From Clostridia bacterium (lineage in GTDB: Bacteria; Bacillota; Clostridia; Christensenellales; CAG-138), in assembly GCA_017394835.1 (NCBI GenBank), contig JAFPXD010000024.1, forward strand, positions 49,391 through 113,390: a DNA stretch of 64,000 bases, in the 5' to 3' direction. This document shows positions 35,001 through 43,737 of the stretch, one piece after another. Every line of letters starts with the position of its first letter. The stretch's first letter is position 1. Below the pieces are notes generated by a model that worked only from the letters and a program-made list of their open reading frames with translations, searched no databases and was not told the origin of the DNA. The position numbers and the translations under genes were made by a program.

Positions 35001-35432
35001 GGATTCTTCGGAATCCACTCTCCTTCGACCGTTTTTAAGAGCGAAGTCGGTAAAAACCTGATGCTCGGTCTTGCTGAAGGTCTCTCTGAAAATGCCAAAG
35101 TTGCTGTAGATGCTGCCAAGAATGTCGCTAAGGAAATCAACGACGTTGACTTCGAGCTTAACGATAAGTTCAAGGAAACCGATTTCAAGGCTATCGCAGT
35201 CAAGATGAAGTACGCTGTCGATAACGAAACCTCGAACGCAGGCTCCGCTATCAGCTCTGCGCTTGCCTCCGAGGCGTACAAGGTCACTGCCGACGAAGAT
35301 GAGCATGTCAACGAGAACAAGGAAGCGACGCCGGCTTACATCGAGAACAACATCTACATCGATGGCAAGAAGACCGCAAGGATTCTCACCCCGTATGTTT
35401 CCACAGAACTTGAATGGGAGGGCAAGAAATGA
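32076..35432 (+). CDS. Tape measure protein (TP901 family)
   Basis: A 1118-residue protein setting tail length and delivering DNA. The N-terminal TP901 core region is clear (VGSDFEASMSNVAAISGATG, ESADAFSYMAMAGWKT, AVAIGLMANSGLKGSMAGTSL-type). The middle carries at least six tandem units of exactly 44 residues (about 599-863), each LPEII/LPDII followed by hydrophobic heptad-like helices. A C-terminal FFGIHSPSTVFKSEVGKNL is also a family mark. AAGGAAGG precedes ATG 32076. Open frames on the other strand here are by-products of the repeats. Confidence 0.95.
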   Translation: MSADGSVIIDTKLDQTGLRTGLASLGTTLVKGITTAVAAAGTALLGLGTYAVKVGSDFEASMSNVAAISGATGAEIEQLTEKAKEMGATTKFSASESADAFSYMAMAGWKTADMLDGIEGIMNLAAASGEDLATTSDIVTDALTALGMSAADSGHFADVLAAASSNANTNVGLMGETFKYCASLAGSFGYSAEDLGVAIGLMANSGLKGSMAGTSLNMIMTRLQANTAHARDAMEALGLEFINQKDGSFIPLGEVIEGLREKTKNMTDVEKANLAQTIAGTSAKKGLLAILNATDEDYQKLSDAINNCTDAETGYSAAAEMASIQMDNLQGDVTILKSATEGFGISLYDALSGIGEGTGMMRDFVKEATSIMEDLTKALNEGGFDGLVDAIGDALAKAINKIVEYVPMLVQGGVKIVSSLVKGLTASAGQLAQSATSLVSILIEGFYGILTNLVELGAELIIAICEGLAENADDIVWTFMRGISNLYETVIDFIPSLVQAGIQLISAFVESLASDPESILELADSIIWNLIRALTDAIPDIIQCAEEIFYALLESMEEMIDIIIDWFPELLDFIVEALIELVPALIDCVTEIVIAIAEALPEIIEALIEVLPGLIDTVIQAIVELLPVFIEAVISIVLAIVDALPEIIQSIVAIIPSLLDSIVGALVTLLPILVEGVTQLIVALVAVLPDIIQAIVAILPSLIDTIVGAVIALLPVFLDCIVQIITAIVQALPEIITMIVGLIPTLITTVIDAIIDCLPDLIQCVIDLIVAICDALPDIILAIVDILPDLIDTIIDAIIELIPVLIDCTITLIMAIVENLPDIIMRIVEILPDLILTIVEALIDEIPQLIGCVVTIIAKIVEKLPEIFLNIVTKTVELVVSLAKAIGELWQHFKDAAKEWLDKIGNGIAEGWTTLVEKVKNFFKQLPGKITEALGKISEIGKNLVTGIWNGISDAASWVLDKIKGFGKSILDGIKGFFGIHSPSTVFKSEVGKNLMLGLAEGLSENAKVAVDAAKNVAKEINDVDFELNDKFKETDFKAIAVKMKYAVDNETSNAGSAISSALASEAYKVTADEDEHVNENKEATPAYIENNIYIDGKKTARILTPYVSTELEWEGKK

Positions 35433-36130
35433 GCGTAATAGAACCCACTATAAACGGCACTGACTTTGAAGACTATTCCGCAAAGGTAGTTTCCTACAGC
35501 ATCGGTCCGTGTGATTACGAGCATGGCTTTATCGTCCCCGAAGGCTCTATGATACCGGTGAAGCTCAAGTATGCGCTTGGGCTTCGCCAAGTCATATTAG
35601 TCGTTGACTTTGAAGGAGAAGACGAAAACGACATCACGGACAGCATCCGGATGTTCATCGGCGAGCTTCACGATGGCGCCGAAATAGCACTGCCTGACGG
35701 CTATACCTACACCTGCGTCTACAAGAAGTCTTCAGCTCCTGACGAGAAGGCTCCTTGGATTCAGCAGGTCAAGTTCACCCTCCAAGGCTACAGGCACGGA
35801 TCGCTTGTCTCAACGACGCTTTCGGTTTCATCTCCACGCTCGTTCAGCATCACAGCACAAGGCGATTACCGAACTCCGTTACTGATTACGATAACCACTA
35901 CCGCTTCCTCGATAAGTGTCATGGGCGTCACCATCCAGAACATCAGCGGGACGATAAAGATAGACGGCTACAAAAAGACCGTCATTCAGGGAAGTTCCAC
36001 TAACAAGTTCGGCGATACCGATTTGACCGAGTTCCCGTTCTTTGAGCCCGGAAGCAACTCTGTACCGGTGCAGCTCGCTTCAGGCAACACTGCCACCGTA
36101 GAAATCAGCTATTACCCGATTTACAGGTAG
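35429..36130 (+). CDS. Distal tail protein (Dit-like)
   Basis: A 233-residue, beta-rich protein between tape measure and tail-tip genes. Tail-tip hub ring proteins occupy this position. Visible: FTLQGYRHGSLVSTTLSV and a C-terminal VTIQNISGTIKIDGYKK-type galectin-like segment. Overlaps the tape measure stop by 4 bases. Confidence 0.78.
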   Translation: MSVIEPTINGTDFEDYSAKVVSYSIGPCDYEHGFIVPEGSMIPVKLKYALGLRQVILVVDFEGEDENDITDSIRMFIGELHDGAEIALPDGYTYTCVYKKSSAPDEKAPWIQQVKFTLQGYRHGSLVSTTLSVSSPRSFSITAQGDYRTPLLITITTTASSISVMGVTIQNISGTIKIDGYKKTVIQGSSTNKFGDTDLTEFPFFEPGSNSVPVQLASGNTATVEISYYPIYR

Positions 36131-36138
36131 GTGAGTGC

Positions 36139-38328
36139 ATGATTAAGTTCTACGATTCCTCCGGTCAGGCCCACGCCTTAAACGGCTACGAAAACCACAA
36201 GGTCAAGCATGTGCTCGACGGATGCGATGAGATGTCCTTCACGCTCGATACGCATTCCGAGCAGTACCAAAAGCTCTACGAGGAAGCAAGGATCGTTTCC
36301 TGCGGGAACGAGTGGCTCGTCAAGAAAATCGATGATGACCGCATAGATTGTGTTCTCAATTTCGACTTCCTGAAGACCACCGTCTACAAGAATTACGCCT
36401 CCGAAACGAGGCTGCTTCAGGAAGTGCTCGAAAGTCACCTTCCAAACGGATGGACCATTTCAGGAGCAAGCGTCTCCACGATACGCAGAACCATCACGTT
36501 CGATTATGCCACAGATTTTGACATCATCTATCGGTGCATGAACGTGTATGACGTCTATTTCGTATGGGACATTCCGAACAAGGTGCTGACCGTCTATAAG
36601 CCTGAGCTCATGCAGCCCACAGGCGAGTATGTCACGAGTGAGCTGAATCTGAAAAGCCTTTCGTTCAAAGGAGAAACCACCGGATTTGCCACAAGGCTGT
36701 ATGCCTATGGCAAGGACGGGCTTACTATGGAGGATGCTGAAATCGAAGGTGAACCCTACGGGCTCCAGTACGTCGAAAACAGGTCGTATTGCGATAAGAC
36801 CGTATGCGCTTACTGGGATGATGAAAGGTACACCGACGCAGACAGCCTCTATGAGGCTGCGCTTGATAAGCTGACGAATCTGTCTAATCCTGTAAGGTCC
36901 TACGAATGCAAAGTCATCGACCTTGCAAAGATGAGCTCTGATTATTCCTTCCTTGACTTCAAGATGCACAAGAAGGTCACGCTCATCGACGTTGACAGGG
37001 GCATTCGTGTAGAGCATCAGATAGTCGAGTACATCGAATACCCTGACGACAGCAGTAACAACGTCGTTACCCTTTCGTGTGTTCCCGAAACGATTACCAC
37101 TGCTATGCAGTCCGTTGTAAGCACGATGGAGGATACCACTGATTACATCATGACCGACTTTGAATCACGTATAGCAATGGCTACTGCCATGCTCACTGGT
37201 GCATTCGGCGGTTATGTATTCACAAACGGCTCTGAAATCTTCATCATGGACAACGAGGATCCGGCTCAGGCTGTTATAGTATGGCGATGGAATATAAACG
37301 GTTTTGGTAAGAGCTCCACAGGCATAGACGGTCCCTATACCACTGCATTGACGTTTGACGACACCTTCATCACGAACGTTATCAACGCAATGGTCATCAG
37401 GGGCTCGCTTATTGAAGCCGACAGCATACAGGCAGGCTCAATTTCGCAGTCCTATACTGACGACGTTCTTGAGCAGAGCTTCACCGCTGCTGAAGGTCTT
37501 GTTGAGTACATGGCACAGCAGATTAACGAGTATCTCACCAATCCCAATGGCGATGGCGCTCTCGACGTCATCAATACGACGATTGCCGATATTCAGGCAA
37601 CCATCGACGGGCTTTTGGTCTCTGTTTCGAACGCTTACTCAGGCGGCATCAACTATGTCCGCAACAGCTCCGGTCTCAACGGCTTGTCCGACGACTGGAG
37701 CTATACCGGCACTGTAATCACCCTCCAGAACAACGATACGAAGGTCAGCACCGTTGCCAATAGCTGCTTCAGACTTTCGAGCGGCGCCACTCTCGAACAG
37801 ACTGTAGACAGCCTTATCGTTGGCACGAGCTACACCGTATCTGTCAAGGTGAAGAAGAGTGCATCGAACCTCGGAACCATCGCCCTCACCTTCAACGGCG
37901 GCTCGCAGGTGTACCTGTACAGCTCCAACACGATGAACGAATGGCAGGAGTACACCGCTACGCTCCTGAATGTCACCGCATCGACGCTTACCATATCCAT
38001 AGCTATGAGCGGCAACTACATGTTCGTCGCAGACCTTATGGTATGCGAGGGAACAGTTGCAAAGGCATGGACGCCTGCTCCGTATGAGATATACACGACC
38101 TACACAAAGATCGATGAAAACGGCGTCCAGGTATGGAGGAGTGACAGTTCCGAAAGGACCGTCATGACGAACGCTGAGTTCGCAGGTTACTACAATGAGG
38201 AGGAGATATTCAGCCTCAATAAGGACGAAACGAGAATCGGCAAAGCGGTAGTCAATGGCGAGCTCACGGTTGGCAACGCAAAGTTCATTCCGAGCGATGA
38301 CGGTATGAACATCACGATTCTCGACTGA
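36139..38328 (+). CDS. Tail tip protein (Tal/prophage tail endopeptidase-like)
   Basis: A 729-residue protein. N-terminal about 380 residues match the gp27/Tal hub fold (CDEMSFTLDTHSEQY, YKPELMQPTGEY ... GFATRLYAYGKDGL, VTLIDVDRGIRVEHQIVEYIEYP). The central coiled region (VEYMAQQINEYL) leads to a beta-rich carbohydrate-binding-like domain (about 530-650; YVRNSSGLNGLSDDW, MSGNYMFVADLMVCEG) and an end segment with KDETRIGKAVVNGEL. Forms the tip hub and probably contacts the wall. Confidence 0.82.
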   Translation: MIKFYDSSGQAHALNGYENHKVKHVLDGCDEMSFTLDTHSEQYQKLYEEARIVSCGNEWLVKKIDDDRIDCVLNFDFLKTTVYKNYASETRLLQEVLESHLPNGWTISGASVSTIRRTITFDYATDFDIIYRCMNVYDVYFVWDIPNKVLTVYKPELMQPTGEYVTSELNLKSLSFKGETTGFATRLYAYGKDGLTMEDAEIEGEPYGLQYVENRSYCDKTVCAYWDDERYTDADSLYEAALDKLTNLSNPVRSYECKVIDLAKMSSDYSFLDFKMHKKVTLIDVDRGIRVEHQIVEYIEYPDDSSNNVVTLSCVPETITTAMQSVVSTMEDTTDYIMTDFESRIAMATAMLTGAFGGYVFTNGSEIFIMDNEDPAQAVIVWRWNINGFGKSSTGIDGPYTTALTFDDTFITNVINAMVIRGSLIEADSIQAGSISQSYTDDVLEQSFTAAEGLVEYMAQQINEYLTNPNGDGALDVINTTIADIQATIDGLLVSVSNAYSGGINYVRNSSGLNGLSDDWSYTGTVITLQNNDTKVSTVANSCFRLSSGATLEQTVDSLIVGTSYTVSVKVKKSASNLGTIALTFNGGSQVYLYSSNTMNEWQEYTATLLNVTASTLTISIAMSGNYMFVADLMVCEGTVAKAWTPAPYEIYTTYTKIDENGVQVWRSDSSERTVMTNAEFAGYYNEEEIFSLNKDETRIGKAVVNGELTVGNAKFIPSDDGMNITILD

Positions 38329-38338
38329 GGAGGCAAGC

Positions 38339-40420
38339 ATGGCATTAAGCGGCTCTTTCCATTACTATCCAAACGAACCCACTTCGCAGTTCGGCTTGTA
38401 CTGCGAATGGACCGGCACACAGAGCAAGACCGGCAACTATACCGACGTCACGCTCAAGGTGTACGCCAGTTACAAAACGCTGTCGATCAGCCAGAGGAGC
38501 GGCTATGTAAACATCAATGGGACGCAGGAGTCCTTCACATCTGCTCCGTTCGATGTTCCTACCGCCTCTACGTGGTCTAAACGGCTCCTGAAGACAAAGA
38601 CCGTCAGAGTCTATCACAACTCCAACGGCACGAAGAGCAACGTCCTGCTCAAAGCGTCATGGGACTGCCAGTGCCACTACAGCGGCGAGTGGATAGAGAA
38701 CGTCACAGCCCAGACGACTGTCACGCTCGATACCATCGACAGGACTGCCCCGACTGTTACATGCAGCGTGAGCAATATCACTGCGGACAGTCTCGACATC
38801 AGCGCCTCTGCATCTGTTACTTCCGACATTTGGGAGTACAGTACCGACAACGGCACGAACTGGACTCAGTTTTCGACTACAGCCGGAACGACAGCGAGCA
38901 CGTCTGTCACCGGTCTCACCCCGAACACGACCTATCAGGTAGTTGTACGAGCCCGTAAGAAGAGCAACCACGTCTACGGCTCGTCTACGGCTGCCGAAAT
39001 CACGACGCTCGGAGGCAGTGTCCTCGTAAGCGTGAACAATACTGCTATCGATGTAGCTCTTCCCTCCATCAGATTTGCAGTGACTGTGTATAACAGCACG
39101 TACTACCATAAGCTGACTGTAAAGAACGGAAGCACAGAAGTGCTCTCCGTGAACCTCGGAACCTATACTGCAGGAACGAACCAGTCAAAGACGTATTCGC
39201 TCCTTGTTTCCCAGAGGACTGCGCTGCTCAATCAGATACCGAATGACGTGTCGTTCACTGCAACCATAGAGCTTACGACCTTCACCGACAGCGGCTATAC
39301 GTCGCAGATTGGCACTGCCTCCACGAAGACGGCGTTGATGTACACCACGGCTGCAACGTCAAAGCCTACGTTCACTGCGTTCACTTACAGCGACAGCAGG
39401 ACTATCACTGCAAACGCTACAGGAAATAACCAAGTGCTCATAAAAGGGTACTCCCTCCTGAGCATCGCAGCGACCGCAGGAACGGCAAAGAATGGTGCGT
39501 CCATCGCTTCATATTCCGTAGAGATCGGCGACGTTTCCAAGAGCTTTACGAGCACTACGATGAGCGTAGGAGCTGTAGATACGAGCGGAACGCTTTCACT
39601 GAAGGTCACGTGCATCGACAGCCGAGGGTACTCGACCTCCGTCACGAAGAACGTCAAGGTCCTCGATTATACGAAGCCTAATGTGAGCTCGTATTTGCTT
39701 AGGAGGAAGAACGAGATAGAGGATGTCATTCAGCTCTCGTTCTCCGGCTCTTTTTGCGAGATTAAGGCTGACGGCTCGACAGATACGAACGGTCTTTTGT
39801 ATGCCGGGTACTACTACAAGCAGACTGACGAAGAAAACTGGAGCTCGTTCATATCCTTCAAGAACGATGTAACGGTCTCCGGAAACAACTTCAGCTTCCT
39901 CACGGAACAGCTCATGGTCGACGCCAATACTGCGCTGTCCTTGGATCCTGACAGGTCATGGGACATGCACATCCTTATCCGTGACAAGCTCGATAACCTC
40001 ACGTCGTTTGACCTGTACCTTGTTATCACGCAAGGCACTCCCGTAATCGCACTCAGAAAACGCAACTCGACGTATGACTTTCCGAGGGTAGGCATCAATC
40101 AGCCAGAACCCACGGCAGCTCTCGACGTCGGCGGCGACATCAAAATGAACGGAGTCAGAATACTCGGTTACGTAGGAGTCCTCTCATCCACTGACGACCT
40201 CAACGACTTCGATGAGCAGGGCTTCTTTTCTGCTACCGGAACATCGAGCCCTACTACAGCAAAGCATTATCCTGTTGCAACTGCAGGGTATCTTGAAGTT
40301 TTTTCAGCAACAAACGGGGAAGCAATGCAGAGATACACTCCGCACACCTGCGATGCGATATACCTCAGATATAAGACAAGAGGTGCGTGGAACGCATGGA
40401 AGTCCGCTGCGTTCGTTTAA
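38339..40420 (+). CDS. DUF859-type tail/receptor-binding protein
   Basis: A 693-residue protein. N-terminal beta sandwich (GSFHYYPNEPTSQFGLYCEW), a fibronectin type III-like unit (about 135-225; ITADSLDISASASVTS ... LTPNTTYQVVVRARKKS), a long central DUF859-like portion (NVKVLDYTKPNVSSYLLRRKNE), AALDVGGDIKMNGVRILG as shaft collar, and a C-terminal pyocin-knob-like region (YLRYKTRGAWNAWKSAAF). Probably the main host-binding protein or baseplate side protein. Confidence 0.8.
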   Translation: MALSGSFHYYPNEPTSQFGLYCEWTGTQSKTGNYTDVTLKVYASYKTLSISQRSGYVNINGTQESFTSAPFDVPTASTWSKRLLKTKTVRVYHNSNGTKSNVLLKASWDCQCHYSGEWIENVTAQTTVTLDTIDRTAPTVTCSVSNITADSLDISASASVTSDIWEYSTDNGTNWTQFSTTAGTTASTSVTGLTPNTTYQVVVRARKKSNHVYGSSTAAEITTLGGSVLVSVNNTAIDVALPSIRFAVTVYNSTYYHKLTVKNGSTEVLSVNLGTYTAGTNQSKTYSLLVSQRTALLNQIPNDVSFTATIELTTFTDSGYTSQIGTASTKTALMYTTAATSKPTFTAFTYSDSRTITANATGNNQVLIKGYSLLSIAATAGTAKNGASIASYSVEIGDVSKSFTSTTMSVGAVDTSGTLSLKVTCIDSRGYSTSVTKNVKVLDYTKPNVSSYLLRRKNEIEDVIQLSFSGSFCEIKADGSTDTNGLLYAGYYYKQTDEENWSSFISFKNDVTVSGNNFSFLTEQLMVDANTALSLDPDRSWDMHILIRDKLDNLTSFDLYLVITQGTPVIALRKRNSTYDFPRVGINQPEPTAALDVGGDIKMNGVRILGYVGVLSSTDDLNDFDEQGFFSATGTSSPTTAKHYPVATAGYLEVFSATNGEAMQRYTPHTCDAIYLRYKTRGAWNAWKSAAFV

Positions 40421-40455
40421 GTAAGTAATCCAAATCACTAAAGGAGGATATAACC

Positions 40456-40662
40456 ATGTTAAGAGTAAAAATGGTGGAAAATGGTAACGTCCGTGGGCAG
40501 ATGGTCGTGCTTTTTGCTGACTCTACCGATGATGTTCCTTCGAGCATGGAAGGCGTAGAGGTCGATGGCATCGATGCTTTCGCCCCCGGCACCATTGTCT
40601 ACACCGCCAACCTCGACGTAGGCGTACTCAAATCCGACAACACTTGGGAGTGGGGTGAATAA
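40456..40662 (+). CDS. Small hypothetical tail-region protein
   Basis: A 68-residue acidic protein with AAAGGAGG before its start, between the DUF859 gene and the fibre-like gene. No known motif; Trp-rich end (NTWEWGE). Possibly an assembly partner of tail fibre proteins. Confidence 0.6.
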   Translation: MLRVKMVENGNVRGQMVVLFADSTDDVPSSMEGVEVDGIDAFAPGTIVYTANLDVGVLKSDNTWEWGE

Positions 40663-40664
40663 TT

Positions 40665-41312
40665 ATGGATGCCATGTCTATACTGGCTCTCGCCCTTGCG
40701 ATACGAGCAAGCGGCGGCGGTGCTGTTAGTTCCGTCAACGGTAAGACTGGTACGGTTGTGCTCGATGCTAACGATGTCGGCGCAACTCCCGAAACCTTCC
40801 TCGTCACGGTCACGGCAAGCAACGGTTCGTACTCCGCAGATAAGACCTTTGCGGAGATTTCGGCGGCTTACGCGGCGGGAAAAAGGCTGATGGCGTCATT
40901 CCCCGTCCCGTTTGAGGACGAGTATGTCAATGCGCTGAACCCGCTCGTTCCCGCGACATATGGGCCTTATGTTGCGGGATTCGCGTCGTACATTGTTATG
41001 AGCACGGCAACGGGCGTGATGCAATATCAGCTTTCGATTGACTATAGCTCCGTCCTTGTAACGGAAGCCCCACTTCAGTCTCGGTACATGACCGCCACGC
41101 TTACTATCGCCACTTCCGATTGGAATAACGGCTCATGCACCAAATCTGTCACAGGCATGACCGCCGATGCGCTCGTGTTCGTCAAGTACAGCGACACCGA
41201 AACCGAGTTTTCCGAGGTGCAAGGCTCCAATTTTTTGACCTTTACTGCGGCGACTACGCCGAGCGAGGCTGTGACGGTTGATGTTGCGTGGTTCAATGAG
41301 GTGAGCGTATGA
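40665..41312 (+). CDS. Tail fibre-like protein
   Basis: A 215-residue protein carrying VSSVNGKTGTVVLDANDVGA near residues 20-40, a collagen-like attachment motif common in phage fibres and tips, followed by a beta-rich C-terminal domain. It overlaps the LRR gene by 4 bases. Codon choice is less biased and more AT-rich than in the head genes, which suggests exchange. Confidence 0.75.
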   Translation: MDAMSILALALAIRASGGGAVSSVNGKTGTVVLDANDVGATPETFLVTVTASNGSYSADKTFAEISAAYAAGKRLMASFPVPFEDEYVNALNPLVPATYGPYVAGFASYIVMSTATGVMQYQLSIDYSSVLVTEAPLQSRYMTATLTIATSDWNNGSCTKSVTGMTADALVFVKYSDTETEFSEVQGSNFLTFTAATTPSEAVTVDVAWFNEVSV

Positions 41313-42211
41313 TTTTTGACTTTACAAAGAGGAAAAGCGGGGGCGGTACTCAGCCGCCCACTGGAACGAAAACCGTTACCGTCACCGAGAACGGCATGAC
41401 CACGGAGGATGTGACGGATTACGCATCGGTACAGATTAACACCGATGTGGTCGGATACAAAGTCTATAATGACGGGGCAACGTATCTGTACATTTCCGTA
41501 AACGAGGTAACGCGAAAGCTCGGCTTGCAAATGGCGCTTTATGGTTCTCTTTATATAGATTGGGGCGATGGTTCGACCTCGACGCTTAGCGGAACAAATG
41601 GCCAAACAACGAAGCGGGCTTCCCACGAATATGCAAGATGCGGCTTCTATCGCATTCGTTGCGTTTTTACTCCTGGCGTATCTAGTGCATCTTGTAGCTT
41701 TGCAAAAGGCTCAAGCTCTGGCTCTAACATTTTTTCCGATGTTAACGGGTCAGTCAATTCGGCCTATCGTTGTGTTTTGCTCGCGATAGAAAACGGGAGT
41801 TCCAAAACGGCTTTTGAAAATGTATTTCGATATGTGTATTCGCTCGGCTACGCACATATAACCGACACGAGCCTTGGTAATGCGGCTTTTAATGGAGACT
41901 CTGCTTTAAGCAAGATAGACATACCTAATATCGTAACAATAGGCGATGCTGTTTTCAGCAACTGCACTGGGCTTGGAAGTGTAGTCATCCCTGCATCTTG
42001 CACAAGCATTGGCGCTTCGGCATTCAGCGGATGTACCTCGCTCAGAGAGATTCACTTCAAATCGTCTACACCGCCGACACTTTCCAACAGCAACGTTTTT
42101 ACAAGCCTAAGCACAAGTTGTAAAATCTATGTCCCAACTGGAAGTCTCGCCGCCTATACTACTGCGACGAATTATCCTAGCGCATCGGTATATACCTATG
42201 AGGAGGAGTAA
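41309..42211 (+). CDS. BspA-type leucine-rich repeat tail-tip protein
   Basis: A 300-residue protein. N-terminal anchor (TVTVTENGMTTEDV), a PKD-like segment (SLYIDWGDGSTSTLSG ... HEYARCGFYRI) and then BspA-like LRR units (NAAFNGDSALSKIDIPNIVTIGDAVFSNC, LGSVVIPASCTSIGASAFSGCTSLREIHF), ending with KIYVPTGSLAAYTTA. BspA LRRs are normally surface adhesins of gut bacteria. Here it lies in the phage tail-tip operon and may bind the host surface. Confidence 0.85.
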   Translation: MIFDFTKRKSGGGTQPPTGTKTVTVTENGMTTEDVTDYASVQINTDVVGYKVYNDGATYLYISVNEVTRKLGLQMALYGSLYIDWGDGSTSTLSGTNGQTTKRASHEYARCGFYRIRCVFTPGVSSASCSFAKGSSSGSNIFSDVNGSVNSAYRCVLLAIENGSSKTAFENVFRYVYSLGYAHITDTSLGNAAFNGDSALSKIDIPNIVTIGDAVFSNCTGLGSVVIPASCTSIGASAFSGCTSLREIHFKSSTPPTLSNSNVFTSLSTSCKIYVPTGSLAAYTTATNYPSASVYTYEEE

Positions 42212-42214
42212 CTT

Positions 42215-42499
42215 ATGATTCAAACTCAAACACTTGCAGATGGGCGTGTCCGCACATACAGTGACTCGGGTTTCCGTATTCGTCAGCTCGACACTGGTAT
42301 GATTTATGATGATGCTGTTGACTCTGTACCACACGAGTATGAGGAGACAGACGAGCTGATACCAGTGCCTGATTATGACGACGATGCGACCGAAGAAGAA
42401 AAAGCTCTTACCCGCTATGCAAACGAGTTGACTGGCGAGAACGACCGCGATCTCGTGTCGGCAACAGAATCCTTGATTACTAAATTTACGGAGGAATAA
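42215..42499 (+). CDS. Small acidic tail-region protein
   Basis: A 94-residue acidic protein, ribosome site GGAGGAG, four bases after the LRR gene. It resembles short chaperone-like partners of fibre proteins by position (PVPDYDDDATEEEKALTRYANE). No firm family. Confidence 0.6.
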   Translation: MIQTQTLADGRVRTYSDSGFRIRQLDTGMIYDDAVDSVPHEYEETDELIPVPDYDDDATEEEKALTRYANELTGENDRDLVSATESLITKFTEE

Positions 42500-42502
42500 G
42501 CT

Positions 42503-42733
42503 ATGTATTACTACATCATCGAAATCCAGAACCGCGCAGACGGCATTGACAATGTTCAGCCCATCGTTGCCCGTCAGAGCCTTGCGACAGGGCTGTCGTA
42601 CTTCTACGACCGTTGCAGTAAGATGGCGGGTACAACGCTCTACCCCACCGTCACGCTGATGCTTATCGACAGCGACGGCAATGTCATCAAGAACGAGCAT
42701 CTCGAAACGGCGTACACTCCCGAGGAAGAGTAA
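42503..42733 (+). CDS. Small tail-region hypothetical protein
   Basis: A 76-residue protein, last gene of the tail operon before a terminator. It alternates beta segments (YYYIIEIQNRAD, TLYPTVTLMLIDSDGNVI). Function unknown; possibly a fibre assembly factor. Confidence 0.6.
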   Translation: MYYYIIEIQNRADGIDNVQPIVARQSLATGLSYFYDRCSKMAGTTLYPTVTLMLIDSDGNVIKNEHLETAYTPEEE

Positions 42734-42765
42734 TCGGATTAAAACAAAACACCAAACGTCCCACA

Positions 42766-42787
42766 GAAGCCCCTACGGGTTTCTTTT
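42766..42787 (+). terminator. Terminator of the tail operon
   Basis: 7-bp stem (GAAGCCC/GGGTTTC, one wobble) with CTAC loop and TTTT. Confidence 0.75.
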
Positions 42788-42896
42788 CTCGTTCAACCAT
42801 TTATACCCCTTTTGTTAAAAAACAACATCCACGGGCTATAACGCAATCAAAATGAGCGATACGCCTACAGTATCACAGGGAGGAGAAAAAAACTAC

Positions 42897-43205
42897 ATGT
42901 ATGTTGACGGACAGACGATTGTAAAGATCGCCGGTATCATTGCAGCCGTGTCTGCCATAATCACACTGTTCTGGAAAATGTTCACATGGATTCAGCGCCA
43001 GAAAGACCAGGACAAAGAGATAGCTTCTCTCAAGGAAACGCAGAAGAAAGACAGAGCTGAAATCCTTGAGGAGCAGACGCTTATCACATTCGGGTTACTT
43101 GCGTGTCTTAAAGGTCTTGCTGAGCAGGGGTGTAACGGCCCTGTCACAGATGCAATAAACCGAATAGAAAAACACATCAACAAGAGAGCCCATGACCAAG
43201 ACTGA
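42897..43205 (+). CDS. XhlA-like membrane protein of the lysis region
   Basis: About 102 residues: an N-terminal segment with one membrane helix (IVKIAGIIAAVSAIITLFWKMF) followed by a coiled coil (QKDQDKEIASLKETQKKDRAEIL). This layout fits haemolysin XhlA or phage accessory holin proteins. ATG 42897 is preferred because AGGGAGGAG lies upstream; an ATG at 42852 lacks a site. Confidence 0.68.
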   Translation: MYVDGQTIVKIAGIIAAVSAIITLFWKMFTWIQRQKDQDKEIASLKETQKKDRAEILEEQTLITFGLLACLKGLAEQGCNGPVTDAINRIEKHINKRAHDQD

Positions 43206-43216
43206 GGAGGTGTAAC

Positions 43217-43444
43217 ATGGCAAAAAAGAAGTATGAAGAGCCCGTCGTCAATACTAACAGTGAGGCAGGTCCCGCTGAGGAGCCTGCCCTTCGTGTTCAT
43301 ATCGTCAGGAAGGGCGACACTCTCCGCAACATCGCAAGGGATTACCTTGGTGACTCCAGGCGTGTTCAGGAGATACGCAACATCAATCAGCTTGCGACCG
43401 ACATCCTCAAGGTCGGCAGAGAGCTGATTATACCGGACAGGTAA
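43217..43444 (+). CDS. LysM-domain protein
   Basis: A 75-residue protein that is almost only a LysM domain (VHIVRKGDTLRNIARDYLGDSRRVQEI ... LKVGRELIIPD), which binds GlcNAc of peptidoglycan. No signal peptide or enzyme domain. It lies in the lysis cassette; the endolysin at 43738 has no visible LysM, so this could guide wall binding separately or be a tail/lysis factor. Confidence 0.85.
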   Translation: MAKKKYEEPVVNTNSEAGPAEEPALRVHIVRKGDTLRNIARDYLGDSRRVQEIRNINQLATDILKVGRELIIPDR

Positions 43445-43454
43445 GGAGGTAAAC

Positions 43455-43727
43455 ATGGAAAGAATGGATCAGATAGCACTCGATATAGTACGAAGCTACA
43501 TTTTCGAGCACCTCGATAAGAGCGAGAACGTTCCTCCGTTCGATGTATTCACCGTATGGAAGTCCAAAGTTCTTCAGAACTGGAAGTTCCTCATCTCATC
43601 CACCTTGCATGACGGTATGTACTACGAGCTTACTTACAACGGCGACAGGCGTGAGTGGTATCTCGATGCTTACAAGAAGTTCGAGAATAGGTGTATTCCC
43701 GAAAACGTCGCCACTGAGATAGTGTAA
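43455..43727 (+). CDS. Small lysis-region protein (DUF6275-like)
   Basis: A 90-residue protein (IVRSYIFEHLDKSENVPPFDVFTVWKSKVLQNWKFLISS ... YYELTYNGDRREWYLDAYKKFEN) that I recognise as a small family commonly found beside Firmicutes phage lysis genes. Molecular role unknown. Confidence 0.75.
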   Translation: MERMDQIALDIVRSYIFEHLDKSENVPPFDVFTVWKSKVLQNWKFLISSTLHDGMYYELTYNGDRREWYLDAYKKFENRCIPENVATEIV

Positions 43728-43737
43728 GGAGGTCATC

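Noticed and set aside
34044..35306. Long minus-strand open frame opposite the tape measure gene
   Set aside because: Its repetitive translation is a shadow of the 132-base repeats; no family match or start signal.
41309..42211. Diversity-generating retroelement target in the tail module
   Set aside because: No reverse transcriptase gene or template repeat seen anywhere in the window.
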